The translations under genes were made by a program, and so were the position numbers. From contig DDFG01000001.1 of the NCBI GenBank assembly GCA_002337055.1, positions 583,252 through 647,251 of the forward strand: a DNA stretch of 64,000 nt, in the 5' to 3' direction. Positions 1 to 9,504 of the stretch are shown in pieces (within the stretch, counting starts at the first letter, position 1; each line of letters starts with the position of its first letter). Source of the stretch: Betaproteobacteria bacterium UBA1934 (GTDB taxonomy: Bacteria > Pseudomonadota > Gammaproteobacteria > Burkholderiales > Rhodocyclaceae). Below the pieces are notes generated by a model. The model ran no database searches and had not been told where the DNA came from. It saw only the letters and a program-made list of their open reading frames with translations.

Positions 1-2
1 GC

Positions 3-710
3 GGGTGGGAGTGGGGCGGCTTGATGCGCGCTTCACCGCGCGGTCGCCTACTCGGTGCCCTGGGTATTGCCATGCTCTGTGCTGGCTGGCTGGCGCTCTT
101 TCCCGAGAGCATTGCCACGCGCAGGGAAGAGAGTACCCGGCTGGCGATGATCGTGTTCGTTCCCGCCGTGGGCTTCTGGCTGCTGGCCGTTCCGCTCTGG
201 CTGCGCTACCGGTGGCGTCTGCCTACCGGTCCGGCTGGATGGTTGGTGGGGGGGCTGGTGCTTTTCCCGCCCTGGCTGGCGATCGTGCAATTGCGGCTGA
301 TCGATCCCCTGTTTCTGCTCGCGGTGTTGGCCGCGGTCTGGGTGGCCGATATTGGTGCCTATTTCTTCGGCAGGCTGTTCGGGCGGCACAAATTGGCCCC
401 GGCGATCAGTCCTGGTAAGACCTGGGAAGGCGCACTGGGCGGCGCGGCGGCGGTGATCGCGTTCGGTCTTGCGGTGCGCGAATGGGGTGGACTGACGGCC
501 ATTCCTTTTGTGTTGCTGGCCTGGGCGCTCCCAGTGACGGCAGCGATCAGCGTGGTAGGCGATCTCTTCGAGTCATTGTTGAAGCGCCAGGTTGGCCTCA
601 AGGACAGTAGCGCCATTTTGCCGGGACATGGCGGTGTGCTCGATCGTATCGACAGCTTGACTTCGGCGCTGCCATTTATCGCACTGTGCTGGCTGGTGGG
701 GATGCCGTAG
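3..710 (+). CDS. cdsA: phosphatidate cytidylyltransferase, 5' end cut by window
   Basis: CdsA makes CDP-diacylglycerol from phosphatidate and CTP in the inner membrane, the branch point for phospholipid synthesis. The frame is open to the left edge, so the true start lies outside the window; an internal TTG at 21 and ATG at 24 are unlikely starts because the family is about 270 residues and only about 235 are visible. Several hydrophobic membrane segments are present. The conserved C-terminal signature is seen around SPGKTWEGALGG and again at VVGDLFESLLKR followed by KDSSAILPGHGGVLDRIDS, which carries the acidic metal-binding residues. The stop codon at 708-710 directly abuts the dxr start, consistent with one operon. 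Confidence 0.95.
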   Translation, partial: GWEWGGLMRASPRGRLLGALGIAMLCAGWLALFPESIATRREESTRLAMIVFVPAVGFWLLAVPLWLRYRWRLPTGPAGWLVGGLVLFPPWLAIVQLRLIDPLFLLAVLAAVWVADIGAYFFGRLFGRHKLAPAISPGKTWEGALGGAAAVIAFGLAVREWGGLTAIPFVLLAWALPVTAAISVVGDLFESLLKRQVGLKDSSAILPGHGGVLDRIDSLTSALPFIALCWLVGMP

Positions 711-1895
711 ATGCAGACCCTGACCATTCTCGGTTCAACGGGCTCAATCGGCACCAGCACGCTGGATGTCGTGCGCCGACATCCGGAGCGTTACCGCCTG
801 CATGCACTGTGCGCGCATCGACAGATTGATCGGTTATTCGAGCAATGTCAGTCGTTTCGTCCCGCCTTTGCCGTGCTTGGCGACGAGCAGCTAGCCGAAA
901 CTCTTCAGCAGCGACTGGATGCGGAAGGCATACCGACCGAGGTCCGGTATGGTGCTTCGGCACTGGTGGAACTGGCCAGCGCGCCGGAAGTCACCACGGT
1001 GATGGCCGCGATTGTCGGCGCCGCCGGTCTGCCGCCGACGCTTGCAGCTGCGCAAGCAGGCAAGCGCATCCTGCTGGCAAACAAGGAAGCCTTGGTGATG
1101 ACCGGCGACCTATTCATGCGGGCCGCGCGTGCTCACGGTGCCTGTTTGCTGCCTGTTGATAGCGAACACAATGCGATATTTCAGTCGTTGCCTGCCCATT
1201 ACGCGGGCGATTTTTCTGCTGCCGGCGTGCGGCGCCTGCTGCTTACCGCCTCGGGCGGCCCGTTCCGCTCGACCCCGCGCGCCGATCTCGCGAAAGTGAC
1301 TCCCGAACAGGCGTGCGCGCATCCGAACTGGGTGATGGGGCGCAAGATTTCGGTCGATTCGGCCACCATGATGAACAAGGGCCTGGAGGTGATCGAGGCG
1401 CGCTGGCTGTTCAACATGCCCGCTACGCAGATTCAAGTTGTCGTGCATCCGCAAAGCGTGATCCACTCGCTGGTCGAATACGCTGATGGCTCCACCCTGG
1501 CGCAACTCGGCAACCCCGACATGCGAACCCCGATTGCTCACTGCTTGGCTTACCCTGATCGGATTGATGCCGGTGTGGCCAGCCTCGATCTGTTCAAGAT
1601 CGGTCGGCTCGAATTTGAAGCACCCGATTTCGAACGGTTTCCATGTCTACGCTTGGCCTACGAGGCGCTGGCGGCGGGCGGGTTGGCGCCGACGGTGCTC
1701 AACGCTGCCAATGAAATTGCGGTGGAGGCTTTCTTGGGGCGTCAACTGGCTTTCCTATCGATTCCCGAACTGATTGAGCGAACGCTTGCCGAGGCGCCGC
1801 ACGGTGTGGCCGATTCCATCGATTCCGTGCTCGCCGCCGACGCCGAAGCCCGCCGCATCGCCTGCGGTTTGTTGGCAGGAGCGTTCGGCCAGTGA
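711..1895 (+). CDS. dxr: 1-deoxy-D-xylulose 5-phosphate reductoisomerase
   Basis: Dxr (IspC) is the NADPH-dependent second enzyme of the MEP isoprenoid pathway and supplies the undecaprenyl carrier lipid used by the envelope. The 394-residue length is normal. The N-terminal NADPH-binding motif GSTGSIGTSTLDV is present, as are the metal-binding VDSEHNAIFQ and the PNWVMGRKISVDSATMMNKGLEVIEA signature, here in two parts. The ATG follows the cdsA stop with no spacer, and the stop overlaps the GTG start of rseP, so translation is probably coupled. Confidence 0.97.
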   Translation: MQTLTILGSTGSIGTSTLDVVRRHPERYRLHALCAHRQIDRLFEQCQSFRPAFAVLGDEQLAETLQQRLDAEGIPTEVRYGASALVELASAPEVTTVMAAIVGAAGLPPTLAAAQAGKRILLANKEALVMTGDLFMRAARAHGACLLPVDSEHNAIFQSLPAHYAGDFSAAGVRRLLLTASGGPFRSTPRADLAKVTPEQACAHPNWVMGRKISVDSATMMNKGLEVIEARWLFNMPATQIQVVVHPQSVIHSLVEYADGSTLAQLGNPDMRTPIAHCLAYPDRIDAGVASLDLFKIGRLEFEAPDFERFPCLRLAYEALAAGGLAPTVLNAANEIAVEAFLGRQLAFLSIPELIERTLAEAPHGVADSIDSVLAADAEARRIACGLLAGAFGQ

Positions 1896-3259
1896 GCGAT
1901 GCACCGCTTTATCTGGCTGCCTTTTTCGCCATGCTCGGCGTGCTGGTGGTCGTCCATGAATTCGGCCACTTTTTGGTTGCGCGCTGGTGCGGCGTCAAAG
2001 TGCTGCGATTTGCGGTCGGCTTTGGCAAGCCGCTGTGGATCGGCCGTTTTGGACGTGACCGGACCGAATGGGCAATCTGCGCCGTGCCCCTTGGCGGCTA
2101 CGTGAAAATGCTTGACGAACGCGAGGGCGCGGTTGCTCCAGAAGACCTGCCGCGCGCCTACAACCGACTTAGCGTTGGGCGGCGCAGCCTGATTGTCCTG
2201 GCAGGTCCGTTCGCCAACTTTCTGCTCGCCATCGCGATCTACTGGGGCGTCTTCTGGATCGGCAGCCTGGAACTTCTGCCCGTTCTGGGCGATCCGCCTG
2301 CCGATTCGCCGGCAGCGCATGCGGGCATCCACAACGGCGAGCAGGTGCGCGCCGTGGAGGGCGAGCCAGTGACCAGCTGGCAGGATTTTCGCTGGGTGCT
2401 GGTGCAGAAATCCGTCGACCACGACGTGGTCAATCTGGAAGTAATCAACGAGCGCCAGGAAATCGCCTTTCGCCGACTCTCGCTTGCCAGCTTGCGCGAA
2501 GGCGGTTGGGACGGCGAAGCCTTTGATTACTTGGGCCTGAATTTCTTCCGCCCAAGGCTACCGCCAGTCATCGGCAAAGTGGTGGCCGGCAGTGTGGCCG
2601 AACAGGCCGGTTTGCAGCCGGGTGACGAGATTGAAGCAGTGGGTACGACACCTGTGCAGTCGTGGTACCAGATACAGCAGCTCGTCGGGGCCTCAGCTGG
2701 CAAATTGCTGACCCTGCACCTGCGGCGTGGCGAAGATGCCCTGAGTGTCGAACTCAGGCCGCAAGCGGTGGCGCAAAACGGGCAGACGGTCGGTCGCATC
2801 GGCGTGGCGGCGGCCGATTCTGCCGATACGCGGCGCGAGTTGCGTGCCACTGTGCATTACGATTTTTGGGTGGCGGGGGCGCGCGCCTGCCGGGAAACCT
2901 GGGACAAATCGGTATTTAGCCTGGTCATGCTGGGCAAGATGCTCAAGGGCGAAGTTTCGTGGCGCAATCTGTCCGGGCCCGTGACGCTGGCGGACTACGC
3001 GGGACAGACTGCCAAGATGGGTCTCGACTACTACCTCAAATTCACGGCGCTGGTGAGCGTCAGCCTGGGTGTGCTCAATCTCCTTCCCGTGCCAGTATTG
3101 GATGGGGGGCATTTGTTGTATCATATTCTCGAAGTCATCAAGCGCGGTCCGCTTCCCGAGCGGTTCATGGAACTCGGGCAACAGGTGGGCCTGGCCATCC
3201 TGCTGGCGCTGATGGCTTTTGCATTTTTCAACGACATCAACCGCCTGTTATCCGGCTGA
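1892..3259 (+). CDS. rseP: site-2 regulated intramembrane protease
   Basis: RseP is the inner-membrane zinc metalloprotease that makes the second cut in the anti-sigma factor RseA and so releases sigma-E. The zinc motif HEFGH lies at residues 22-26 in the first membrane segment. The second catalytic motif, LDGGH, has its Asp at about residue 404. Two PDZ domains lie between them, roughly residues 110-200 and 210-300. The 455-residue length is typical. The start is a GTG overlapping the dxr stop by four bases (GTGA). Its place before bamA fits co-expression of envelope stress and outer-membrane assembly functions. Confidence 0.97.
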   Translation: MSDAPLYLAAFFAMLGVLVVVHEFGHFLVARWCGVKVLRFAVGFGKPLWIGRFGRDRTEWAICAVPLGGYVKMLDEREGAVAPEDLPRAYNRLSVGRRSLIVLAGPFANFLLAIAIYWGVFWIGSLELLPVLGDPPADSPAAHAGIHNGEQVRAVEGEPVTSWQDFRWVLVQKSVDHDVVNLEVINERQEIAFRRLSLASLREGGWDGEAFDYLGLNFFRPRLPPVIGKVVAGSVAEQAGLQPGDEIEAVGTTPVQSWYQIQQLVGASAGKLLTLHLRRGEDALSVELRPQAVAQNGQTVGRIGVAAADSADTRRELRATVHYDFWVAGARACRETWDKSVFSLVMLGKMLKGEVSWRNLSGPVTLADYAGQTAKMGLDYYLKFTALVSVSLGVLNLLPVPVLDGGHLLYHILEVIKRGPLPERFMELGQQVGLAILLALMAFAFFNDINRLLSG

Positions 3260-3263
3260 ATTT

Positions 3264-5585
3264 ATGAAGAAAACTCTCCTTGCGGTGTTAATCGGCGGGC
3301 TGGCCTCGACGACTGCTGTTGCCTTTGAGCCATTCGCCGTCAAGGACATCCGTGTCGAGGGCATCCAGCGTACTGAAGCGGGCACGGTCTTTAATTACCT
3401 GCCCGTCAAGGTTGGCGACAAACTCGACGAAGCCAAGGCTTCGCAGGCGATCAAGGCGTTGTATGCCACCGGATTTTTCAAGGATGTGCGCGTCGAAATC
3501 GACGGCAACGTCATGGTTGTCGTGGTTCAGGAGCGCCCCGCTATCGCCAAGATCGACTTCGTCGGCATGAAGGAGTTCGAGAAGGACAAGATCGAAAAGG
3601 CGCTCAAGGATACCGGGATCGCGGATGGACGCATTTTTGACCGTTCCCTGCTCGAAAAGGCAGAGCAGGAATTGAAACGCCAGTATCTGGCACGCGGCCG
3701 TTATGGCGTGGTGATCACCACTACCGTGACACCGTTGGAGCGTAATCGTGTCGGCATCAACTTCAATATCGAAGAAGGCGAGCCGGCGACGATCAAACAG
3801 ATCAATATCGTCGGCGCACAGTCTTTCTCGGAAAAAGACTTGCTTAGCCAGTTCGAGTTGAGCACCTCCGGCTGGTTTTCGTGGTATTCCAAGAACGATC
3901 AGTATTCGCGGCAGAAGCTAACAGCCGATATTGAGAAGCTGACCTCGTATTATATGAACCGAGGCTATCTGGAGTTTCAGGTCGAATCGTCGCAAGTTAC
4001 CATTTCGCCCGACAAGCGTGATGTCTATATCACCATCAATGTCAGCGAAGGAGAGCGCTACCAGATTTCGTCAATCAAACTGGCTGGCGATCTGATCGTC
4101 TCGGAGAAGGAAATCCGGGACGTTTTCCTGGTGCGGCCTGGCGACGTTTTCTCCCGCGAAAAGCTTAACGAATCGACCAAGGCGGTTTCGGACCGGCTGG
4201 GCAAGGAAGGCTACGCTTTCTCCAACGTGAACGCCGCGCCGGAACTCGACAAAGAAAAGAAGCAGGTCGCTTTCACGGTATTTGTCGATCCGGGCAAGCG
4301 AGTCTATGTTCGTCGCGTCAACATTACTGGCAACACCCGCACGCGTGACGAAGTCATCAGGCGGGAAGTGCGTCAGATGGAAGGCGGCTGGTACGACTCG
4401 GACAAGGTGCAGCTTTCCAAACAACGCATCGACAAGTCACAGTTGTTCAAGGAAGTCTCGGTCGAAACCCCTGCGGTACCTGGCACAGCCGATCAGATCG
4501 ATGTCAATTTCAAGATCGAGGAAAAACCGAGCGGTAACCTGATGGTCGGCGCTGGCTTCTCGTCAGCGGAAAAACTGGTCTTGAGCGGTTCGATCTCGCA
4601 GAACAACATTTTTGGCAGCGGCAAGAACGTTGGTGCGCAAATCAGCAACAGCAAGATCAACCGCGTCTATTCGTTCTCCTATACAGATCCCTATTTCACG
4701 GTCGACGGCATCAGCCAGGGCTTCGACATCTACCATCGCATGGTGAACCCGACCACGCTCGATATCGGCTGGTACAAGAGTTCTTCTACTGGCGGCGGCA
4801 TCCGTTGGGGGTTCCCGATCAGCGAGAAGGAAGCGGTTTCAGTGGGGTTGGCGGTAGACTCCACCTCCATCGAGGTCAATCGGACCATCGTCAGCGGTAC
4901 CACGATCAGTCCGAAGCGTTACATCGATTATGTGGACAGATTCGGACGGACCAACCTTTCGGTTCCCCTGACGCTCGGCTGGGGCAGCGATGGCAAGGAT
5001 AGTTATATCTATCCGACAAAAGGCACCATGCAACGTGCCAATCTTGAAGTCACATTGCCGGGCGGCGATTTGCGCTATTACCGGGCGAGCTACCAGGTGC
5101 AACAGTTCTTCCCGCTGACGCGTTTGTTTACGCTGGCGCTCAACGGCGAACTCGGCATCGCTAACGGCTACAGCGGCCATCAGCTGCCGTTCTTCAAGAA
5201 CTGGTATGCCGGTGGTATCGGTTCGGTGCGCGGTTATGCCACGGCGAGCCTGGGGCCCCGCGACACGGTCGATTGCACGACGACGACGGTGCTGGCCTGC
5301 GACAGCCGTCTCGGCGGCAACCGTCGTGTGATCGGCAATGCCGAACTTCTCTTCAATGTGCCCGGACTTGACCGGTCGATCCGCTTGGGTGCCTTTATCG
5401 ATGGCGGCCAAGTGTTTGGCAAGAACGAAAAGTTCAAGATGAACGATCTGCGCTATTCTGCGGGCTTCGCAGTTGCGTGGGTGTCGCCGATGGGGCCGTT
5501 GAAATTTAGCATCGCACAGCCGCTCAATGATAAAGTGGGCGATAAGACCGAACGATTCCAGTTCCAGATGGGCACTACTTTTTGA
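3264..5585 (+). CDS. bamA: outer membrane protein assembly factor BamA
   Basis: BamA is the core of the BAM complex that folds beta-barrel proteins into the outer membrane. I chose the ATG at 3264, which gives 773 residues and a clean signal peptide (MKKTLLAVLIGGLASTTAVA); a longer in-frame reading from 3219 runs through the end of rseP and lacks a signal. Five POTRA domains occupy about residues 22-420 and the 16-stranded barrel the rest. The conserved loop-6 motif is seen as GSVRGY in the barrel. The protein ends in phenylalanine, the usual outer-membrane C-terminal signal. It starts 4 bases after rseP. Confidence 0.97.
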   Translation: MKKTLLAVLIGGLASTTAVAFEPFAVKDIRVEGIQRTEAGTVFNYLPVKVGDKLDEAKASQAIKALYATGFFKDVRVEIDGNVMVVVVQERPAIAKIDFVGMKEFEKDKIEKALKDTGIADGRIFDRSLLEKAEQELKRQYLARGRYGVVITTTVTPLERNRVGINFNIEEGEPATIKQINIVGAQSFSEKDLLSQFELSTSGWFSWYSKNDQYSRQKLTADIEKLTSYYMNRGYLEFQVESSQVTISPDKRDVYITINVSEGERYQISSIKLAGDLIVSEKEIRDVFLVRPGDVFSREKLNESTKAVSDRLGKEGYAFSNVNAAPELDKEKKQVAFTVFVDPGKRVYVRRVNITGNTRTRDEVIRREVRQMEGGWYDSDKVQLSKQRIDKSQLFKEVSVETPAVPGTADQIDVNFKIEEKPSGNLMVGAGFSSAEKLVLSGSISQNNIFGSGKNVGAQISNSKINRVYSFSYTDPYFTVDGISQGFDIYHRMVNPTTLDIGWYKSSSTGGGIRWGFPISEKEAVSVGLAVDSTSIEVNRTIVSGTTISPKRYIDYVDRFGRTNLSVPLTLGWGSDGKDSYIYPTKGTMQRANLEVTLPGGDLRYYRASYQVQQFFPLTRLFTLALNGELGIANGYSGHQLPFFKNWYAGGIGSVRGYATASLGPRDTVDCTTTTVLACDSRLGGNRRVIGNAELLFNVPGLDRSIRLGAFIDGGQVFGKNEKFKMNDLRYSAGFAVAWVSPMGPLKFSIAQPLNDKVGDKTERFQFQMGTTF

Positions 5586-5597
5586 TTCAGGAGCATC

Positions 5598-6107
5598 ATG
5601 TTGAAAGCAAAATCCCTCGTGTTGGCATCCTTGTTGGCAGTTGGTCTGGTCACCGAGGCTGCCGCATCCGATCAACTCAAGATCGGCTTTGTCAATACGC
5701 AACGTATCTTTCGCGATGCCCCGGCTGCGGTAAAGGCCGCGAAGAAACTGGAGGCCGAATTCTCCAAGCGCGATCAGGACCTCCAACGCATGGCGAAGCA
5801 ACTGCAAGGCATGCAGGAAAAGCTGGAAAAGGATGCCGTCACCATGTCGGAATCCGAGCGGCGCGCCAAGGAACGCGAGTTCGGCGAATTGTCGCGTGAA
5901 TTCCAGCGCAAGCAACGCGAATTCCGCGAAGATCTGAACCTGCGTCAGAACGAAGAAAACGCCGCGGTGATCGACAAGGCCAACAAAGCCATCAAGCAGA
6001 TCGCCGAAAGCGAGAAGTATGACCTGATCGTGCAGGACGTCGTCTATTTCAGCCCGCGTCTAGACATCACGGACAAGGTCATCAAGGCGTTGACGGATAC
6101 CAAGTAA
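5598..6107 (+). CDS. skp: periplasmic OmpH/Skp-family chaperone
   Basis: Skp is a periplasmic holdase that keeps unfolded outer-membrane proteins soluble on the way to BamA. The 169-residue protein begins with a signal peptide ending near AAASDQ. The mature part opens with the family motif LKIGFVNTQRIFRDAP and then forms a long charged coiled coil (about residues 55-125), as expected for the tentacles. A Shine-Dalgarno AGGAG lies at 5589-5593, suitably spaced from the ATG. It sits between bamA and lpxD, the conserved order in proteobacteria. Confidence 0.95.
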   Translation: MLKAKSLVLASLLAVGLVTEAAASDQLKIGFVNTQRIFRDAPAAVKAAKKLEAEFSKRDQDLQRMAKQLQGMQEKLEKDAVTMSESERRAKEREFGELSREFQRKQREFREDLNLRQNEENAAVIDKANKAIKQIAESEKYDLIVQDVVYFSPRLDITDKVIKALTDTK

Positions 6108-7150
6108 TGACGGGTCAGGCCGTGAAGGGTCTGTCGCTGAATGAGATCGCCGCCCGCCTGGGCGGCGAAGTTCTTGGAGACGGCGAAACCGTCGTCTGCC
6201 AGGTAGCATCGCTGGCCTCCGCCAGCGCCGGCCAGATCAGTTTTCTGACCAATCCGAAATATCGGAGCCAGTTGGCGGCGACCGGCGCATCGGCGGTCAT
6301 CGTTCCGCCCGCGTCGGCCGATCTGACCGCATTGCCGCGCATCGTGGTGGCCAATGCCTATGCCTATTATGCGCGGGTGTCGGCGTTGTTGAACCCGGCC
6401 AGCCGACCGGCGGCGGGCATTGATGTCCGTGCCTCCTCTTCGTCTTCGCTGCCGGCCAGTTGCAGCATCGGGCCGGGCGTCGAGATCGGGCACGGCGTCA
6501 AACTGGGCGATAACGTGGTGATCGGCGCAAATTGCTCGATCGGCGATGGTGTCGAAATTGGCGCGAATTCCTGGCTGTACCCCAATGTCAGCGTCTATGC
6601 GGGCTGCGTCATCGGTGAGCGGGCGATAATCCATTCCGGTACGGTCATTGGTGCCGACGGATTCGGTTTTGCGCCGGATGGTGGCACCTGGATCAAGATT
6701 CCCCAAATCGGCGCAGTACGTATTGGCGACGATGTGGAAATCGGCGCCAATACGACAGTGGATCGTGGAGCGCTGGACGACACGATCATCGGCAACGGCT
6801 GCAAACTCGATAACCAGATCCAGATCGGACACAACTGCATCATCGGCGACCACACGTTGATCGCAGGCTGCGTCGGCATTGCTGGCAGCGCGCGGATCGG
6901 GCGAAACTGCATTCTGCTGGGCGCCTCGATGATTCTCGGTCATCTGGAAATTTGCGACGGCACTACCGTTTCGCCGGGTACCATGGTGATGAAGAGCATC
7001 CGCAAGCCGGGGCAATACACGGCGCTGTTCCCGTTGCAAGAACACGACCAGTGGCTGCGCAATGCAGCCCAGATTCGACATCTTGAGCGGCTAGCAGAGC
7101 GTGTTGCTAAACTTGAAAAATTACTCGAAGAAAACAACTTAAAAGGCTGA
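6107..7150 (+). CDS. lpxD: UDP-3-O-(3-hydroxyacyl)glucosamine N-acyltransferase
   Basis: LpxD adds the second hydroxyacyl chain to UDP-3-O-acylglucosamine in lipid A synthesis. The 347-residue protein has the uridine-binding N-terminal domain followed by many hexapeptide repeats of the left-handed beta-helix (about residues 105-300). The active-site region IQIGHNCIIGDHTLIAGC carries the conserved histidines. A C-terminal helix follows the repeats (QIRHLERLAERVAKLEKLL), as in trimeric LpxD. The ATG overlaps the last base of the skp stop codon. Confidence 0.97.
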   Translation: MTGQAVKGLSLNEIAARLGGEVLGDGETVVCQVASLASASAGQISFLTNPKYRSQLAATGASAVIVPPASADLTALPRIVVANAYAYYARVSALLNPASRPAAGIDVRASSSSSLPASCSIGPGVEIGHGVKLGDNVVIGANCSIGDGVEIGANSWLYPNVSVYAGCVIGERAIIHSGTVIGADGFGFAPDGGTWIKIPQIGAVRIGDDVEIGANTTVDRGALDDTIIGNGCKLDNQIQIGHNCIIGDHTLIAGCVGIAGSARIGRNCILLGASMILGHLEICDGTTVSPGTMVMKSIRKPGQYTALFPLQEHDQWLRNAAQIRHLERLAERVAKLEKLLEENNLKG

Positions 7151-7154
7151 TTAA

Positions 7155-7595
7155 ATGGATATCCATCAAATCCTCCAACATCTTCCCCACCGTTATCCGT
7201 TTCTGCTGGTGGATCGCGTGCTTGACATTGAGGTGGGTAAATCCATTCATGCCTACAAGAATGTGACCATCAACGAGCCGTTTTTCCAGGGGCATTTTCC
7301 GCATCATCCCGTGATGCCGGGCGTGTTGATCATGGAAGCACTGGCCCAGGCGGCAGGCATTCTCTCCTTCAAGACCATGGGCGAAATGCCCAGCGACGAT
7401 TCCGTATTCTATTTCGTCGGCATCGACGAGGCGCGCTTCAAAAAGCCGGTGATGCCCGGCGATCAATTGCATCTGCATATCGAGATTGAGCGCCAGATGC
7501 GCGGCATCTGGAAGTACAAGGCCGAAGCGCGGGTTGCAGGCGAGATCGTCGCGGAAGCGAAGTTGATGTGCGCCAAAAGGGAGATCCAGGCATGA
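7155..7595 (+). CDS. fabZ: 3-hydroxyacyl-ACP dehydratase FabZ
   Basis: FabZ dehydrates 3-hydroxyacyl-ACP in fatty acid elongation and competes with LpxA and LpxD for the same substrate pool, which explains its place between them. The 146-residue hot-dog-fold protein has the HRYPFLLVDRV opening and the catalytic segment GHFPHHPVMPGVLIMEALAQ with the active His and Glu. It starts 4 bases after lpxD, and its stop overlaps the lpxA start. Confidence 0.97.
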   Translation: MDIHQILQHLPHRYPFLLVDRVLDIEVGKSIHAYKNVTINEPFFQGHFPHHPVMPGVLIMEALAQAAGILSFKTMGEMPSDDSVFYFVGIDEARFKKPVMPGDQLHLHIEIERQMRGIWKYKAEARVAGEIVAEAKLMCAKREIQA

Positions 7596-8362
7596 TTCAT
7601 CCGACCGCGATTGTCGATCCGGCGGCGCGGATCGGACAAAACGTCAGCATCGGCCCGTATTCGATCATCGGCCCGAACGTCGAGATCGGCGACAACACCC
7701 GCATCGGCCCGCATGTCGTGATCACCGGGCACACGTCCATCGGGCGGGACAACCGCATCTACCAGTTTGCGTCGCTGGGCGAAGCCCCGCAGGACAAGAA
7801 ATACGCCGGTGAGGAAACACGGCTGGAGATCGGTGACCGTAACGTCATCCGCGAGTGCTGCACCTTCAATGTCGGCACGATTCAGGACGTGGGCGTGACC
7901 CGTCTGGGCAATGACAACTGGATCATGGCCTATGTGCATATCGCGCATGATTGCCAGGTGGGCAACCACACCACCTTTGCCAACAACGCCACGCTGGCTG
8001 GGCACGTACACGTGGGCGACTGGACGACGCTGGGCGGGTTTACCGGTGTTCACCAGTTCTGCAAAATCGGCGCGCATGTGATGACCGCAGTCAGCACAGT
8101 GGTGCTGCAAGACGTGCCGCCCTATCTGATGGCGGCGGGCAACTCCGCCCAGCCTTACGGCATCAACGTCGAGGGCCTGAAGCGGCGTGGTTTCTCGTCC
8201 GACGCCCTGATGTCGTTGAAACGGGCCTATCGTACGCTCTACAAGTCGGGGCTGATGCTCGAAGAAGCCAAAGCCAAACTCGTCGAGGACGCCAGGAAGG
8301 CGCCCGATGTGCAGGCGTTTGTCGATTTTCTGGAAATTTCGAAGCGCGGCATCATTCGATGA
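7592..8362 (+). CDS. lpxA: UDP-N-acetylglucosamine acyltransferase
   Basis: LpxA performs the first step of lipid A synthesis, moving a hydroxyacyl chain from ACP to UDP-GlcNAc. The start at 7592 (MIHPTAIVDPAARIG) gives 256 residues and forms an ATGA overlap with fabZ; a start at 7568 would add residues not expected in the family. Hexapeptide repeats fill the first 190 residues, with the catalytic-region histidines in HIAHDCQVGN and LAGHVHVGDW. A C-terminal helical domain follows. Confidence 0.97.
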   Translation: MIHPTAIVDPAARIGQNVSIGPYSIIGPNVEIGDNTRIGPHVVITGHTSIGRDNRIYQFASLGEAPQDKKYAGEETRLEIGDRNVIRECCTFNVGTIQDVGVTRLGNDNWIMAYVHIAHDCQVGNHTTFANNATLAGHVHVGDWTTLGGFTGVHQFCKIGAHVMTAVSTVVLQDVPPYLMAAGNSAQPYGINVEGLKRRGFSSDALMSLKRAYRTLYKSGLMLEEAKAKLVEDARKAPDVQAFVDFLEISKRGIIR

Positions 8363-9504
8363 AACCCATTCGCATCGCCATGGTGGCAGGCGAAGCGTCC
8401 GGAGACCTGCTGGCCAGCCACCTGATTGCAGCCTTGCGCGCGCACCTGCCGCAGGCTTCGTTTTTCGGTATTGGCGGACCCAAGATGGTGGGCCAGGGCT
8501 TCGACGCCTGGTGGCCGGCGGAGACGCTGGCCGTGCGCGGCTATGTCGAGGTGCTACGGCATTACCGCTCGATTTCGGCCATCCGGACCCAGTTGCGCAA
8601 GCGTCTGCTGGCCGATCCTCCCGACGTCTTCATCGGGGTGGACGCACCGGATTTCAACCTCGGGCTGGAAACCGACCTCAAGCGGCAACGCATCACGACC
8701 ATTCACTACGTCAGCCCGTCGATCTGGGCCTGGCGCGGCAAGCGGATTCACAAAATGGCCAGGGCGGTGTCGCGCGTGTTGGCACTGTTTCCGATGGAAC
8801 CGCCCCTGTATGAGAAGGAACGCATTCCGGTGACCTACGTCGGCCATCCGCTGGCCGATTTGATTCCGCTCGAAACGAGCAAAGCCGCGGTGCGCGAGAA
8901 GCTCTGCCTTCCGGCCGCCGCGCCGATTTTTGCCCTGCTGCCCGGCAGCCGGCAGTCGGAATTGCAGTACATGGCCGACACCTTTGTCCAGGCGGCGCTG
9001 CTGATCCGCGAACGCCATCTGCCCAATGCGCAGTTCGTCGTGCCTCTCGCCACGCGGGAGACGCGCTTGCAGTTCGAAGCGGCGTTGTACCGGCAGCAGG
9101 CGCCGGGAGAGGCCTTCCGGTTGCTCTTCGGACATGCCCAGGAAGCGGTGGGGGCGGCGGACGTGGCCTTGGTGGCAAGCGGCACCGCCACGCTGGAGGC
9201 GGCGCTGATCAAGCGTCCCCTGGTCATTACCTACAAAATGTCGTCCGGCTCGTACTGGCTGATGAAGCGCATGGGCTATTTGCCGTATGTGGGTCTGCCC
9301 AACATTCTGGCCGGACGGCTGGTCGTGCCGGAAATCCTGCAAGACGAGGCGACGCCAGACAAATTGGCCGATACGTTGGTTCAGCTGTATCAGGACAAGG
9401 ACGGCGCAGCGGCCATCTACGACGCGTTCACCGACATTCATCTGCAATTGCGTCAGAATACGGCGGAAAAGGCGGCGGCAGCGGTGCTGGCATGTCTGCC
9501 CTGA
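8359..9504 (+). CDS. lpxB: lipid-A-disaccharide synthase
   Basis: LpxB is the GT-B glycosyltransferase that joins UDP-diacylglucosamine and lipid X into the lipid A disaccharide. The ATG at 8359 overlaps the lpxA stop and gives 381 residues, the usual length. The N-terminal motif MVAGEASGDLLASHLI is present, as are the SPSIWAWR segment, the nucleotide-binding LLPGSRQSE and the ASGTATLEAAL motif. Frames reading in from upstream of 8359 cross lpxA and are not used. Confidence 0.97.
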   Translation: MKPIRIAMVAGEASGDLLASHLIAALRAHLPQASFFGIGGPKMVGQGFDAWWPAETLAVRGYVEVLRHYRSISAIRTQLRKRLLADPPDVFIGVDAPDFNLGLETDLKRQRITTIHYVSPSIWAWRGKRIHKMARAVSRVLALFPMEPPLYEKERIPVTYVGHPLADLIPLETSKAAVREKLCLPAAAPIFALLPGSRQSELQYMADTFVQAALLIRERHLPNAQFVVPLATRETRLQFEAALYRQQAPGEAFRLLFGHAQEAVGAADVALVASGTATLEAALIKRPLVITYKMSSGSYWLMKRMGYLPYVGLPNILAGRLVVPEILQDEATPDKLADTLVQLYQDKDGAAAIYDAFTDIHLQLRQNTAEKAAAAVLACLP